From JALEFZ01 sp039817415 (lineage in GTDB: Bacteria; Bacteroidota; Bacteroidia; J057): DNA of 64,000 bases. Below are positions 35,878-46,600 of the stretch, one piece after another. Each line of letters opens with the position of its first letter. Position 1 is the first letter of the stretch. The stretch is taken from contig JBCBVV010000024.1 of the NCBI GenBank assembly GCA_039817415.1, positions 1 through 64,000 on the forward strand, written 5' to 3'. Under the pieces are notes generated by a model. That model searched no databases, was not told where the DNA came from, and was given only the letters and a program-made list of their open reading frames with translations. The translations under genes were made by a program, and so were the position numbers.

Positions 35878-37575
35878 CTACCTCTTTAGAAAAGTTTTAG
35901 ACTGGGTGCTTGTAATGCCTGAACCCGCTTTACTAAGGCTGACTTTGATGCTGTAAACCCCTGGAGAAAGGTCCATCATTCCCTGGGAAATAACCAAGTC
36001 TGAAGCAGCTGTTAATTCCTGGATGCTCTCTCGTATCATCCTACCTGCTGGATCGAAAATCTCTACTTTGATTTTGCCTGTGTAGGAAGTTTGTAGACTA
36101 ATGGTCAATTGATTGTCCACAGGGTTAGGGTAAATATGGAAAAGGTCAATTTCTCTTTCATGGTTGATGTCAATTGAACTAACATCAGAAGTAATGTAGC
36201 TGGGACCCGTATTGGCTTCTGTTGCTATCGGCTGGATCGGGATGTGATGGGGGTATTCATTGCTTCCTAAATCCTTTTTCGATTCCATCTGTGGTCGATC
36301 CTGCCCCATTAGGTCAAACATGATGGCAGTATCAATGGAATCCATTCCTGGAAATTGGGGAAGAAGGGGATAGCCCATCTGGGCAGCATCAATAGCAGGG
36401 CTTAACGAATCCAATCCCCAAAATCCAAGGCTGTTTTCTACTAACAATGGATTGATGATGGTTAATCCACTTGCTGGCAAAGTCATTCCGAGGTCCCCAA
36501 AGGCAACATTGCCAATCCATGTTTCAGTTCCAGTGGGTTCTCTAAACAAATCGTCCTTGGGGTCTGTGAAAATATTATTGGCAAATAATACATGGGTAGG
36601 CTTGTTATTGCCGACGCCCCCGAGCCTTACTTCCTCACAATCTACAAGGGTATTGAAGGCGATCATGATACTATCCAATGGATCTGAAGCTTCATTTTGG
36701 AGATAAAGGGCCCTATCATTGAGGCCTTCAAAATAATTGTTGTAGATATAATGATTTTGCCCTTCCCGTACTCTAATACCACCCTTTCCTCGTAAAAAGA
36801 AATTTCCATACACAATGGCTTCGGATCCATGCCTCAATACCAACTCCGCTTTTGTATTATTCTCAAAGGTGTTGAAGCGGTATACGTTCTGGGTAGCTTT
36901 GGAAGAAATCAATTCTCCATCTCCATCACAGCCTGTAAAATAGCAGTATTCTACAAGAGAACGGCTGATTCGATTGGCCTGCGAACTCAACCCAATCCTA
37001 ATCGGTTCTATGCCCATATCATTTCCTGTTCCCTCAAAATTCTTGAAGGAGCAATGCTGAATCTTGTGGTAACCAGGCTGATTGGAATCCACAAGAATGG
37101 AAAGAATATTTTGGTCATCTAAGTTCAGTCTATTTTCGAAATTGCAATAACTCACCACACAGTATTGGCTAGATTCCCGAATTCGAAGGTATTTGTAGGA
37201 GGTATAGGCCCTGATATTGATTTGGGTGATCAAGGCATAGCTTCCATAGATTCCAAATACATCGCTGGTTCCAATGTTTCCTCCTACGTATTGGAAGCCT
37301 TTCATCGTGATGTGGTCTCCGTCAATCCTAACTTTGGAGTTGCCCCTAAAAATCGTTTCTCCTAATTCTTTGGTCCCAATGAACAATTGGTCTTTGTCGA
37401 TATCCATGTAGATGTCAGCGTAGGTTCCGACCTCCCAAATAATAGAATCATTCACAGCTGCATCATCATGTGCCTGATCAAATGATTGTTGAGAATTCAC
37501 CAAGAATACAGCTGCATGTGCCTGTTGAAATAAAACAGCCAGGAAAAATAGCAGAATAGGGTAGAAGTACTTCAT
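35878..37575 (-). CDS. Polysaccharide lyase family 6 alginate lyase, T9SS cargo
   Basis: 565 residues: signal peptide (to about residue 21), PL6 parallel beta-helix (about 25-430) and C-terminal T9SS sorting domain (IYPNPVDNQLTISL to the end). The family's catalytic Lys and Arg are K226 (LISSK) and R248 (VLRHG), surrounded by NVYRFNTFENN and GNFFLRGKGG. It should cut alginate by beta-elimination at the cell surface. Compared with the PL6 at 51449 it has no BACON-like insert. It is transcribed leftward, away from the rest of the cluster, but has two TTGGTTnnCCAA palindromes upstream. Confidence 0.9.
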   Translation of the reverse strand: MKYFYPILLFFLAVLFQQAHAAVFLVNSQQSFDQAHDDAAVNDSIIWEVGTYADIYMDIDKDQLFIGTKELGETIFRGNSKVRIDGDHITMKGFQYVGGNIGTSDVFGIYGSYALITQINIRAYTSYKYLRIRESSQYCVVSYCNFENRLNLDDQNILSILVDSNQPGYHKIQHCSFKNFEGTGNDMGIEPIRIGLSSQANRISRSLVEYCYFTGCDGDGELISSKATQNVYRFNTFENNTKAELVLRHGSEAIVYGNFFLRGKGGIRVREGQNHYIYNNYFEGLNDRALYLQNEASDPLDSIMIAFNTLVDCEEVRLGGVGNNKPTHVLFANNIFTDPKDDLFREPTGTETWIGNVAFGDLGMTLPASGLTIINPLLVENSLGFWGLDSLSPAIDAAQMGYPLLPQFPGMDSIDTAIMFDLMGQDRPQMESKKDLGSNEYPHHIPIQPIATEANTGPSYITSDVSSIDINHEREIDLFHIYPNPVDNQLTISLQTSYTGKIKVEIFDPAGRMIRESIQELTAASDLVISQGMMDLSPGVYSIKVSLSKAGSGITSTQSKTFLKR

Positions 37576-38210
37576 GAGCTTAAAAATAGAGGGTTGGCTT
37601 GGGGGAGCAGTACTGAGTATATATTTGGGTTCGCTTTTGTAGGCTCAAAGCACCTAATAGCCACAAGCTAAAAAGGCTCATTAAACTACATTCAAGGGCA
37701 ATATATAAATAAAGTGCAAAATTGGTTATCCAATTTTTGGTTTTTGGTTTACCAATTTGCTTTATTTGTTTATATATAGAACAATTTACATCTGAACATG
37801 CGAACTACTACTCCTTATGCATGGTTCAGTTCGATTGGCTTTTTGCGGCGCCTTAGCGTTTGCAAAACAGAACTGGAAACTGAGCCTGAACCAATGTCTG
37901 TCTTCGACAGGGCCAATTGGAACCTCACCTTCCCGGTCTATATATGCAATGAGGGCAAAGTGGATAATATTCAGCAGCCTTCCATTGAACATTACAGCTA
38001 TAGTGATCCTATCAAATCCTACCTCTTTGAAGGCTTGGATCCTTCTAAAGCATTAGGATCTCTTTATTCAGGAATTTCTTCCACCAGCATCAACTCCCCC
38101 TGTATTGAGCTTCACGGTCAAAAAGGTTCCCACAACAGGAATGTCAGATTGACCCTTATACCAAGGCTGGCACAACAACATAAATCTACACTGTACTCAA
38201 ATACCAGATT
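37576..38210. promoter_or_regulatory. Divergent region: operators and foldable element before PL6
   Basis: Two palindromes, TTGGTTATCCAA (37722-37733) and TTGGTTTACCAA (37744-37755), are spaced 22 bases centre to centre. Further right, a roughly 75-base imperfect inverted repeat spans about 37820-37893 (arms GGTTCAG and CTGAACC, with TTTTGC and GCAAAA inside), and a small CTGTC-TTC-GACAG hairpin follows at 37901-37913. Open frames in this stretch are not convincing genes. The palindromes may serve the PL6 gene and possibly the T9SS gene to the right. Confidence 0.55.
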
Positions 38211-40547
38211 ATGAAACTACAAAATCTACTCTCGGCATTTGTCCTCTGCATATCCTTATTCATAGGTGAAGGGGCCTTTGCACAAACTACTGTTCAAATC
38301 GGAACAGGTTCATCCTCTTCTAGTACAAGAGGACCTTTTCAACGGGCAGATACAAATTCATCCACTGTTTTTTCTCGTTGGATCATCTACTATACAGAAG
38401 CAGAAATGACTGCTGCTGGTGTGCCTAACGGTGCTTCCATTAGTCAATTGAACTGGGAACTAGCCTCGTCTAATATTATCATTGGTACAGGAGACGCGAC
38501 CCTAAAAATCTATGTAAACAACACCAATGATACGGCTGCGGTTTCTGATACTTGGGCCAATCATATTTCAGGAGCTACACAGGTTGTGGACGATGCGTAT
38601 AATACAACCAATAACTTTCCTGGGGCGAATGGCTGGATGCCCTTCTCTTTTTCAAGCCCCTTTATCTATACAGGAGGAACCTTCAAAATAGCAGTTGATT
38701 GGGATTGTTCTCAAGTAACTACACCAGCCTTCAATGGCAATGGTGCGATTAAATTTCGTTGGGAATCTACTGCACCGAACAATTACGTGGTAAAGAAGAC
38801 CTCTAGTTCTTCCCCATCTTCCACCATATCAGATTTGAGAGATGAGCGAGCCAATATTCAGATTGTATTCAATGCAGCTGGATGTCCGCAGGTTAGCTGC
38901 TTGGGTGCAACGAATGTAACATCTTCTTCTGCTGACTTAAGTTGGGATGCTGCCATGGGTGCCAGTACATATAATTGGAAAATCGTGGAGGCTGGAGCAG
39001 GATCTGGCGCTGCTGCTGTGGATACAGGTTCAACAGCCAATACTAGCGTTTCTACCTCTGGTCTATCTGCCTTGACCTCATATGATTTGTTTGTAGAAAC
39101 AGATTGTGGAGGTTCGACAAGTGGTTTTGCCGGACCATATACCTTTATGACCAAACCCAATATGTCCTTGGTAGCTCAAATTGGAATGGGTTCATCCTCT
39201 TCTAGCACAAGAGGTCCATTCCAGCGGTCTGATACAAATTCTTCAACAGTATTCTCGAGATTTGTTCAAATTTATACCTCAGCTGAGTTGGCAGCTGCTG
39301 GTATTGCCAATGGTTCAACGATTACTGAAGTTGCCTGGGAATTGGCCTCTTCTAATGTGGTGATCGGAACGGGAAATGCCAACCTAAAAGTGTATGTAAA
39401 AAACTCTTCTGCCACTGCGGCAATGGCTGATGATTGGTCTAATTTGATTTCTGGGTCCACGCTATTGGTTGATCGTAAGTTTAATACCCTTTTCAACTTT
39501 CCTGGGGCGAATGGATGGATGCAATTTCCTTTTTCTGCGCCATTTGTCTATACCGGTGGAGCAATTGAGGTAGCAGTGGATTGGGATTGTTCAGGAGTAT
39601 CTGTACCAGCCTTCTCTGGAGATGGATCTCTAAAATGGAGATGGGAATCTACAGCACCAGACTTATTGGTGGTGAAGAAAACTTCAAGTTCTTCCCCTTC
39701 CTCCAACATTAGCGATACCAAAGATGAGCGCGCCAATATCCAGTTTACAGTAGTCGATACGGTTCAGCCAGAATGTAACATGCCAGGGAGTGTGATGGTT
39801 ACCAATGTGACTAAAACTTCCGCCCAATTTGCTTGGTCTGATACCACTTCAGCGACCTTTGAATGGTTAGTGGTAGCCGCAGGTGAGGGTGTTAGTGGAG
39901 TGGCAATCGATGGAGGAACCACCATGAATTTAGTAGACTCAACCACTTCATTGTTGGTCAATACAGATTACGATATGTATGTCCGATCTTACTGTAACAT
40001 GGGTTCTGACACCAGCGAATGGTCTGGTCCACATAATTTCCTCACCTCTTGTGATACCTTAGACATAGGAGTTACGACTGTTTCTGATACATCAGGTGGT
40101 GGACTGGGATCAGCTTCCATCGTAGTAGCTGGTGGAACACCTCCCTATACCTATTCATGGGATGGGACATTGGGATCTGCTGATTCGACTGGTCTTGTTA
40201 CAGGTACTTACAATGTAACTGTTCTTGATTCTAATGGATGTGGAGAGACTGTCGAAGTGATGGTAGGAGATGTTGTAGGTATTGAAACAGAATGGCTTAC
40301 TAAGCTACGTATTTTGCCTAATCCTAGCAGTGGGCTTATTCAGATCGATATGGAGATGGAACAAACAGCTGATATAACACTCTCTGTTTATTCAATCCGA
40401 GGAGAACTGATTGAAACGCTTGCCCCGCGGAAAAGTCTACTTATCAGTGAAAAAATTGATTTGACCAACTATGCAAATGGATTGTATTTCGTTCGCATTT
40501 CTGTTGATGGTCAAGCTGTCATGAAGAAGGTTCTTCTTCAAAAATAA
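38211..40547 (+). CDS. Secreted T9SS protein with duplicated module, Fn3-like and SprB-like parts
   Basis: 778 residues with signal peptide (to FAQ). A module of about 190 residues is present twice: VQIGTGSSSSSTRGPFQR to DERANIQIVF (about 30-225) and AQIGMGSSSSSTRGPFQR to DERANIQFTV (about 320-510). Both copies keep WELASSN, NFPGANGWM and VDWDCS. An Fn3-like domain (CLGATNVTSSSADLSWD; NVTKTSAQFAWS) follows each copy. Then comes an SprB-like repeat (TPPYTYSWDGTLGSADSTGL) and a T9SS sorting domain (LPNPSSGLIQIDM to the end). It is a surface protein, perhaps an adhesin or binding protein. It begins 83 bases after the foldable element and is followed by two hairpins. Confidence 0.78.
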   Translation: MKLQNLLSAFVLCISLFIGEGAFAQTTVQIGTGSSSSSTRGPFQRADTNSSTVFSRWIIYYTEAEMTAAGVPNGASISQLNWELASSNIIIGTGDATLKIYVNNTNDTAAVSDTWANHISGATQVVDDAYNTTNNFPGANGWMPFSFSSPFIYTGGTFKIAVDWDCSQVTTPAFNGNGAIKFRWESTAPNNYVVKKTSSSSPSSTISDLRDERANIQIVFNAAGCPQVSCLGATNVTSSSADLSWDAAMGASTYNWKIVEAGAGSGAAAVDTGSTANTSVSTSGLSALTSYDLFVETDCGGSTSGFAGPYTFMTKPNMSLVAQIGMGSSSSSTRGPFQRSDTNSSTVFSRFVQIYTSAELAAAGIANGSTITEVAWELASSNVVIGTGNANLKVYVKNSSATAAMADDWSNLISGSTLLVDRKFNTLFNFPGANGWMQFPFSAPFVYTGGAIEVAVDWDCSGVSVPAFSGDGSLKWRWESTAPDLLVVKKTSSSSPSSNISDTKDERANIQFTVVDTVQPECNMPGSVMVTNVTKTSAQFAWSDTTSATFEWLVVAAGEGVSGVAIDGGTTMNLVDSTTSLLVNTDYDMYVRSYCNMGSDTSEWSGPHNFLTSCDTLDIGVTTVSDTSGGGLGSASIVVAGGTPPYTYSWDGTLGSADSTGLVTGTYNVTVLDSNGCGETVEVMVGDVVGIETEWLTKLRILPNPSSGLIQIDMEMEQTADITLSVYSIRGELIETLAPRKSLLISEKIDLTNYANGLYFVRISVDGQAVMKKVLLQK

Positions 40548-40596
40548 AAAGAGTCCAATCGCCCATCCTGATTTTTTCATCAGGTGCAATGCAAAG

Positions 40597-40634
40597 AAGT
40601 AAGCTTACCGGAATAGGTTTCCGTGAGCTTACTT
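40597..40634 (+). terminator. Hairpin after the T9SS protein
   Basis: Arms AAGTAAGCT / AGCTTACTT (9 bp, extended by further pairs) around the loop. A smaller CCTGA / TCAGG hairpin lies just upstream at 40567-40583. There is no strong T-run. Confidence 0.4.
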
Positions 40635-40785
40635 CAAACTGAAGCTTAGGGACGATTTTACGTGAAAGAATTAAACCTGGGAATGGAAAATGTGAACAGT
40701 TTTTTCAGAAGTTTAAGAATTCATTTTATTTTCTATTGTATTGTTTGAGTATTTTCCATTTGGCCACAATTATTGTAAAAGTTCT

Positions 40786-41502
40786 ATGTCTAGCTTGTTA
40801 AATAATTTCAAGGAAATAAGCATTGAGAGTCCGATCGACAAGATTATGAATCAGATCAAAAGTCTGATTACCTCTGGACAATTGAAGCCAGGAGACAAAC
40901 TTCCACCAGAACGTCAGCTAGCTGAAAAACTGGGGGTTGGAAGATCTCATGTTAGGGCTGCCATCAGGAAACTTGAGTTTTACGGAATTTTAAAAACCCT
41001 TCCACAAAGTGGAACCAAGGTTGCTGGAATCGGAATTACTGCATTGGAAGGCTTGATTTCGGATGTGTTAAGGATAGAAGATTCTGATTTTGCCTCTTTG
41101 GTTGAAACGAGAGTGGTTCTAGAGCAACATGCTGCTCAATTGGCAGCTGAAAGAAGAACGGATGAAGATATCGTCAATATCCGTAAGGCACTCAAAGCTT
41201 ATGTGGAAAAAGTGGAAAAAGGAGAGGTGGCCATCGAAGAGGACCTGATGTTTCACTTGGCAATTGCAGAAGCCAGCAAAAACACAGTCCTAAAATCTTT
41301 GATGCTGATCATTACTCCTGATATAATCCACAATTTTAATAAGCTGGAAATATGTAATGATGGAAATATTCAGAAGACGCTTGAAGAACACAACCTAATT
41401 GTAGAACATATTATCAACCAGTCCCCAGCTGAATCAAGTATAGCGATGAGGGCTCACTTGTTAGATGTTCTGGAGTATAGTGTAACACTTCGAGAATCTT
41501 GA
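40786..41502 (+). CDS. GntR-family (FadR-type) regulator, candidate alginate regulator
   Basis: From the ATG at 40786 (MSSLLNNFKEISI) there are 238 residues. The in-frame TTG at 40741 would add 15 unlike residues. The winged helix-turn-helix (PGDKLPPERQLAEKLGVGRSHVRAAIRKLEFYGI) and the helical FCD domain (ETRVVLEQHAAQLAAERRTDEDI, EEDLMFHLAIAEAS) are complete. FadR-type proteins bind TGGTnnnACCA-like palindromes and respond to small acids, which fits TTGGTTnnCCAA and a uronate inducer, but this is inference. It is a paralogue of the gene at 61038, with the same domain layout. Confidence 0.9.
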   Translation: MSSLLNNFKEISIESPIDKIMNQIKSLITSGQLKPGDKLPPERQLAEKLGVGRSHVRAAIRKLEFYGILKTLPQSGTKVAGIGITALEGLISDVLRIEDSDFASLVETRVVLEQHAAQLAAERRTDEDIVNIRKALKAYVEKVEKGEVAIEEDLMFHLAIAEASKNTVLKSLMLIITPDIIHNFNKLEICNDGNIQKTLEEHNLIVEHIINQSPAESSIAMRAHLLDVLEYSVTLRES

Positions 41503-42128
41503 ACCTTTAACCCTAAGGAAGCTTAAGGCCAAATTTCAATTCAAACTTGATATCCGTTGAAGGCAGGTTATACCCTGTCATGGGAGTTCATTTGCCTTAT
41601 TCAATGCCAAATTTGAAACCTCGGGTACTCGACTTCCTATTACATTCTTTCATCAGACCTAATTAGAATCTGGTAGGTGGAAGTTGCTTAAGAATCAGAG
41701 AGATGCGTGTGTTGATGCCATCCTGAGCTGAATGTAGGGGTATTTGTTTTGAGAGTCGTTTAACGGGCTTCCTTACCAGTATTTTAGGCAACTAAAAAAG
41801 TCTTCAAAAATTTGGCGGTTAAAGCTCTATATCCTAAATTGGTTAACCAAAGTGGTGAACCAATTATTGGTCTGCCAATTTGCCGCTCCTTTACTTAGCA
41901 AGCTTCCATCCTAGAAACTTAATAAAAGTTAAGGACCGACTTGATTAGCAGAATTAACAAAATGAGACTACTAGGTACTACTACATCTCACCTAAAATGA
42001 ACGTTCTCAACCAACCGACCGAGAATTGTTTTTGTGAATATAGTATGCCAAAAAAGCAATATGACCTTCGAACATTGCGAATGGTTACACATTCAATTCA
42101 AACTATTATCAACAAAAACGTAATTGAC
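41503..42128 (+). promoter_or_regulatory. Long leader with three palindromes before the PKD lipoprotein
   Basis: TTGGTTAACCAA (41839-41850, perfect), GTGGTGAACCAA (41852-41863, imperfect) and TTGGTCTGCCAA (41867-41878) stand in a row. The lipoprotein ATG is at 42129, so the untranslated leader would be long. An ATG at 41997 opens the same frame but without a signal peptide before 42129. Confidence 0.65.
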
Positions 42129-43184
42129 ATGAAATCTTTATTAACAAAAATAAACAAGAACATCGTCCTTATGATGTCTTTGTTTGTGGTGGGTAGCATG
42201 ATGATATCCTGTGGAACTGAACCGGTAGAGCCAGATCCAGATCCCTCAACTGTTGTTGCAAGCTTCACATCACAAGTGGATGCTGATAACTCCCTGACTT
42301 ATGCCTTCACCAACAATTCTGTTGTAAATGGAATTGATAACAGAACGTTCACTTCTGCATGGGACTTCGGTGGAGACGGGAATTCTGATGAAGAGAACCC
42401 ATCCCATACCTTTTCTGCGGAAGGAACTTATGAAGTAGTATTGACTGTAACTGCTTCTGACGGAGTAGTAGCTACAGCAACTGAGACAATAGAGGTAACG
42501 GCTCCCAAAAACAGATATGCCGTTATTACGGACACCAGAGATGACGATACGGGTGAGCTTCGATTAGGAGTTGATTCTATCCAAAACGGAAGAATTACTT
42601 TCCTATATAGAGTGGCTGCAGGTCCTGTAGATATGGATATTAAGGATGCCTTTATCAATGTAACGGGTACATCAACGAGCGGAAAAAACTCTATCGTAGA
42701 GGTAAGACTTAAAGACAATGCAAACCATGAGTTCCGTGAAGGAGCTTCTGATGCAACTATTGCTGCAGCCAATTTCCCAGAAGGTAAGCCTGATGTATGG
42801 GTACCCATTGAAATTACTTGGGCTACTGATGGTACCAATACGCCAAACTATACCGTGATCATTGATGGTCAGACAGTTATTTCAAATGCTCCTAGTACGA
42901 CCAGAGACCCTAACGATTCTGAAATGGTTGCCGAGCATTTAGCTACGACCATAGACGGTCCTCATAATTTCCAGTGGAAGTACAACTCAAATTCTTCTAC
43001 TAATGACGGAGTATATCATGTTGATGATATCGTGATCTATTCTTCTGACTCAGGAACGGAAACTGTAGTTTTTGAGGATGACTTCCAGGGAAGAGTAGCA
43101 GGAGAGGATTTGAATCCTGATGTAAATACGAATTCTCCTTATCATCCAAACACTTCAGAGGCTACTGTAGGTGAAGATGAATAA
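42129..43184 (+). CDS. PKD-domain surface lipoprotein, probable alginate-binding protein
   Basis: From 42129 there are 351 residues with a lipobox signal (LMMSLFVVGSMMISC). The PKD domain (about 25-110) has the typical AWDFGGDGNSDEENPSHTFSAEGTY. The remaining 240 residues are beta-rich (RYAVITDTRDDDTGELRLGVDSI, YTVIIDGQTVI, FEDDFQGRVAG), like a carbohydrate-binding jelly roll. It takes the position where a surface glycan-binding protein (SusE/F-like) usually stands, just before SusC. The substrate is inferred from the PL6/PL7 neighbours. A terminator separates it from SusC. Confidence 0.8.
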   Translation: MKSLLTKINKNIVLMMSLFVVGSMMISCGTEPVEPDPDPSTVVASFTSQVDADNSLTYAFTNNSVVNGIDNRTFTSAWDFGGDGNSDEENPSHTFSAEGTYEVVLTVTASDGVVATATETIEVTAPKNRYAVITDTRDDDTGELRLGVDSIQNGRITFLYRVAAGPVDMDIKDAFINVTGTSTSGKNSIVEVRLKDNANHEFREGASDATIAAANFPEGKPDVWVPIEITWATDGTNTPNYTVIIDGQTVISNAPSTTRDPNDSEMVAEHLATTIDGPHNFQWKYNSNSSTNDGVYHVDDIVIYSSDSGTETVVFEDDFQGRVAGEDLNPDVNTNSPYHPNTSEATVGEDE

Positions 43185-43235
43185 GCTTGTAATCGCACAG
43201 GAAATATTTACTTGGAAATAGAATTTCCAGCTACA

Positions 43236-43271
43236 AAAAAGGGAGCTTCTAGGCAGACGCTCCCTTTTTAT
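43236..43271 (+). terminator. Rho-independent terminator after the PKD lipoprotein
   Basis: Arms AAAAAGGGAGC / GCTCCCTTTTT around TTCTAGGCAGAC, followed by a T-rich run. Confidence 0.8.
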
Positions 43272-43654
43272 TTTAGCAAATTCTACTCATTACAAGATGC
43301 TCATTAAGCCATGAAACGGCTTAAACTAAAGGCTCAATCCAACTGCAACTGGGAAACTAGTTGATGGGGCTCGCAAGTTTCTTTTGAAACTTTTGGAATC
43401 TCTTATGAACACTTTTTTTCACTCAAAAAACAAAGCAATTCCTGACCGACAATAATGAAGAAAATTTTGGTCAACCAATAATTGGTTCGCCAATTTTTAA
43501 TATATTAGTTGTACAGTTTGATGGCCTTGATCTTCATTGGATAAAAGCTATCTAGCTAAAGCAAAAATTCTGATTGTTTAGAAGGACTACATCCAACTTC
43601 ATCAAGTGTTTCGACAAGTACGTATGCGCTTGAAACCTAATCTAACTTGATTGT
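43272..43654 (+). promoter_or_regulatory. susC1 leader with two palindromes
   Basis: TTGGTCAACCAA (43467-43478) and TTGGTTCGCCAA (43482-43493), 15 bases apart, about 160 bases before the SusC start. No gene is seen in this stretch. Confidence 0.7.
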
Positions 43655-46600
43655 ATGAATTATCTGCTACAAAAAATTATGGAACTCGCAAAGGGAGTGA
43701 TTTGGCTCTCTGCTTTATGTGTCTCTTTTGGTTTTATAAGTGCCAATGCACAGGAGGTCATCAAGGGTAAGGTCAGCGACGAAAACGGTGAGGCGTTAAT
43801 TTCAGCTACCGTCGCCGTTCAAGGGACTACCACTGGTACGACTACAGATGTCAATGGGAGTTTTAGCATAAATGCCGCCTCAGATGCTGTTTTAGTGGTA
43901 TCCTATATCGGGTATGTTACCCAAAACGTCCCTGTAAATGGCCAAACAAATCTCAAAATCAACTTAGTTGAAGATGCTACAACGCTTGAAGAAGTTGTAT
44001 TGGTTGGCTATGGAACGGTTAAAAAGAGTGATGTGACTGGAAGTGTGTCTTCTGTGAAAGCGGAAGAAATACAGGCATTTCCCCTATTGAATGCAGGCCA
44101 GGCTCTTCAAGGTCGAGCTGCCGGAGTGGTTGTTCAAACCCAAAACGGTGGAGAACCTGGAGCTGATATTTCTATTCGCGTTCGGGGTAGTTCATCCCTT
44201 AATGCAAGTAGTGATCCGCTTGTAGTTGTTGATGGGTTCATTGGAGCTGCTTTTCCGCAACAAAATGACATTGAGTCGATTGAAATATTAAAAGATGCCT
44301 CAGCCACTGCCATTTATGGGTCAAGAGGGTCAGGAGGAGTGATTCTTGTCACAACCAAAAAAGGGAAAGCTGGTGTACCTGTGGTAGAATTTAATTCTAC
44401 TTTTTCTATTCAGAATACGACCAATAGGTTGGATTTACTAGATGCAAACGGATTTGCCCAATATCAAAATATGATTCGTACCAATGCTGGAGATCCTCCT
44501 TATGCTCAGGGTACAGAAAATACGGATTGGCAAAACGAAATTTATAGAAATGGAAATACCCAAAACTATCAGTTGTCCATTTCTGGGGGAAGTAATAATG
44601 TAAATTACTACTTCTCAGGTACCTACTTTGATCAGCAGGGTATCCTTGTCAACTCTGATTTCGAGAAAATCCAGTTCCTCGCCAATGTAGACGCAAAGGT
44701 TGGCGATAGATTGAAAATTGGGATAAACAGTGTTACCAGTAGAGGTGAGCAAAATGGTGTTTCAACTCAATCAAGTGGACGTGATCCCGTCGGATCTGTA
44801 AATGGGGGAGGAGATGATGTAATCTCATTAGCTTTCAGGTTTGCTCCTGATGTGGGTAGGTTTAATGATGCAGGGAATTTCTCTCAAAATACGGTAGGAG
44901 ATGATATTGAAAACCCTTGGGCTGTAGCCACACAGATCGTTAATGAAACAAAAACGGATAACTCAAGGACGAATATGTACCTTGATCTCGAGATCCTAAA
45001 AGGCCTTACTTTCAAAACCACTCTGGGCTACAGAACGCAAAACAGTAGGCAAGGATATTTCAAGCCGCAAACCTTTGTGCTTTCTGCTGGGGGAGCGTTT
45101 TTGGAAACTGTAAAAAGAACCAGACTGCTGAACGAAAATTACCTGACCTATAATACAGCACTTGGGAAGGGAAACTTAACTGCAACAGTTGGCCATTCTT
45201 ACCAGAAAAGCACCACCGAAGGACTGGAAGCAGGCGCCAGAGGCTTGCTCACGGATGTATTTTCATGGCATAACTTAGAAGCTGGACAAATTGATCAGCG
45301 TACCGTTGATTCACGTTTCTCAGAATCTGAAATCGAGTCTGTTTTCGGTCGCGTTAATTTAGACTGGGCAGACAGGTATTTACTGACCGCTACTGTTCGT
45401 AGGGATGGAGCCTCCAACTTTGCTGCCAATAATAAGTACGCCATTTTCCCATCTGTGGCTGTTGGATGGAAGATTTCAAATGAAAGTTTTTGGGTGGAGA
45501 ATTCAACCCTTACCAACCTTAAGTTGAGGGGTAGTTATGGGTTGACTGGTAACCAAGCTATTGGACCTTATGAATCTTTATCCATTTACCGTGTTCAGCC
45601 TCCTTCAGAAGTTGGTGGAGCTTTTGGGGTGGATCTGGCACGTGAAGCGAACCCAGATTTGAAGTGGGAAACTTCCTATCAGACAAATGTTGGGCTAGAT
45701 TTTGGCTTATTTGATGACAAAATCACCTTTACTGTAGACTATTACAACATTGATACAAGAGACTTATTAGCGATTGACAGAGCTTCTAACTTTTATTTGG
45801 GAACTACAGATTTAGATGTTCTCAGAAATGTGGGATCAATTAACAATCGTGGACTAGAGCTTTCGTTGACCTCAACGAACATCAATAAGAAGAATTTCAG
45901 ATGGGTTACGGCTTTAAATTTTGCTAGAAACCGAAATGAAATCATAGAACTATCTGGAGGAACAGAATTGATAGGAAGTGGAGCTCCTGGCTACTTTGCG
46001 GGTGGTTCTACCTACATTTTGCGTGAAGGAGAGGCGATTGGCCTTTTCTGGGGATTAGATTACCAAGGAGTATACCAAGGTGGGGAGATTCCTGAAGGCA
46101 CAGCTTTAGAAGCTGTTTCTTTTGATGGGAATGGAAACCCTATTCCTGGAGAACCCTTGTTTGCAGAGGTGGCAGATGAAGCAGGTGAATTTAATGGGAT
46201 CATTGATGACAATGACAGACAAATTATTGGGGATCCAAATCCAGATTTCACCTTTGGTTTTTCTAATACCTTTACGTACAAAAACTTTGATTTAAACCTT
46301 TTCTTCCAAGGATCAGTTGGAGGGGAGATCTACAACTTGACTGCTGTGCAATTATACAACGGTGATAGCAACGGTCTAACGGATCTTTTAGATTCTTGGA
46401 CAGCGCAAAATACCGATACTGATATCCCCCGAGCAGCGATCCGAGGACGTGAGCGCTCTTCTCGTTTTGTAGAAGACGGAAGCTATTTGAGACTTAAAAA
46501 TATTGCTTTGGGTTATAATTTACCATCTGGCATAACTGAAAAAATCAGGTTCAAATCAGCAAGGATAGCTGTTAGTGCCCAAAATATCCTAACCTTCACG

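Noticed and set aside
37798..38214. Open frame of 138 codons before the T9SS gene
   Set aside because: It has no domain, no signal peptide, overlaps a foldable repeat and ends inside the T9SS start. Other frames are open over the same stretch, so I treat it as chance.
42428..42838. 136-codon minus-strand frame inside the PKD lipoprotein
   Set aside because: Shadow of a repetitive, Ser/Thr/Val-rich coding strand.
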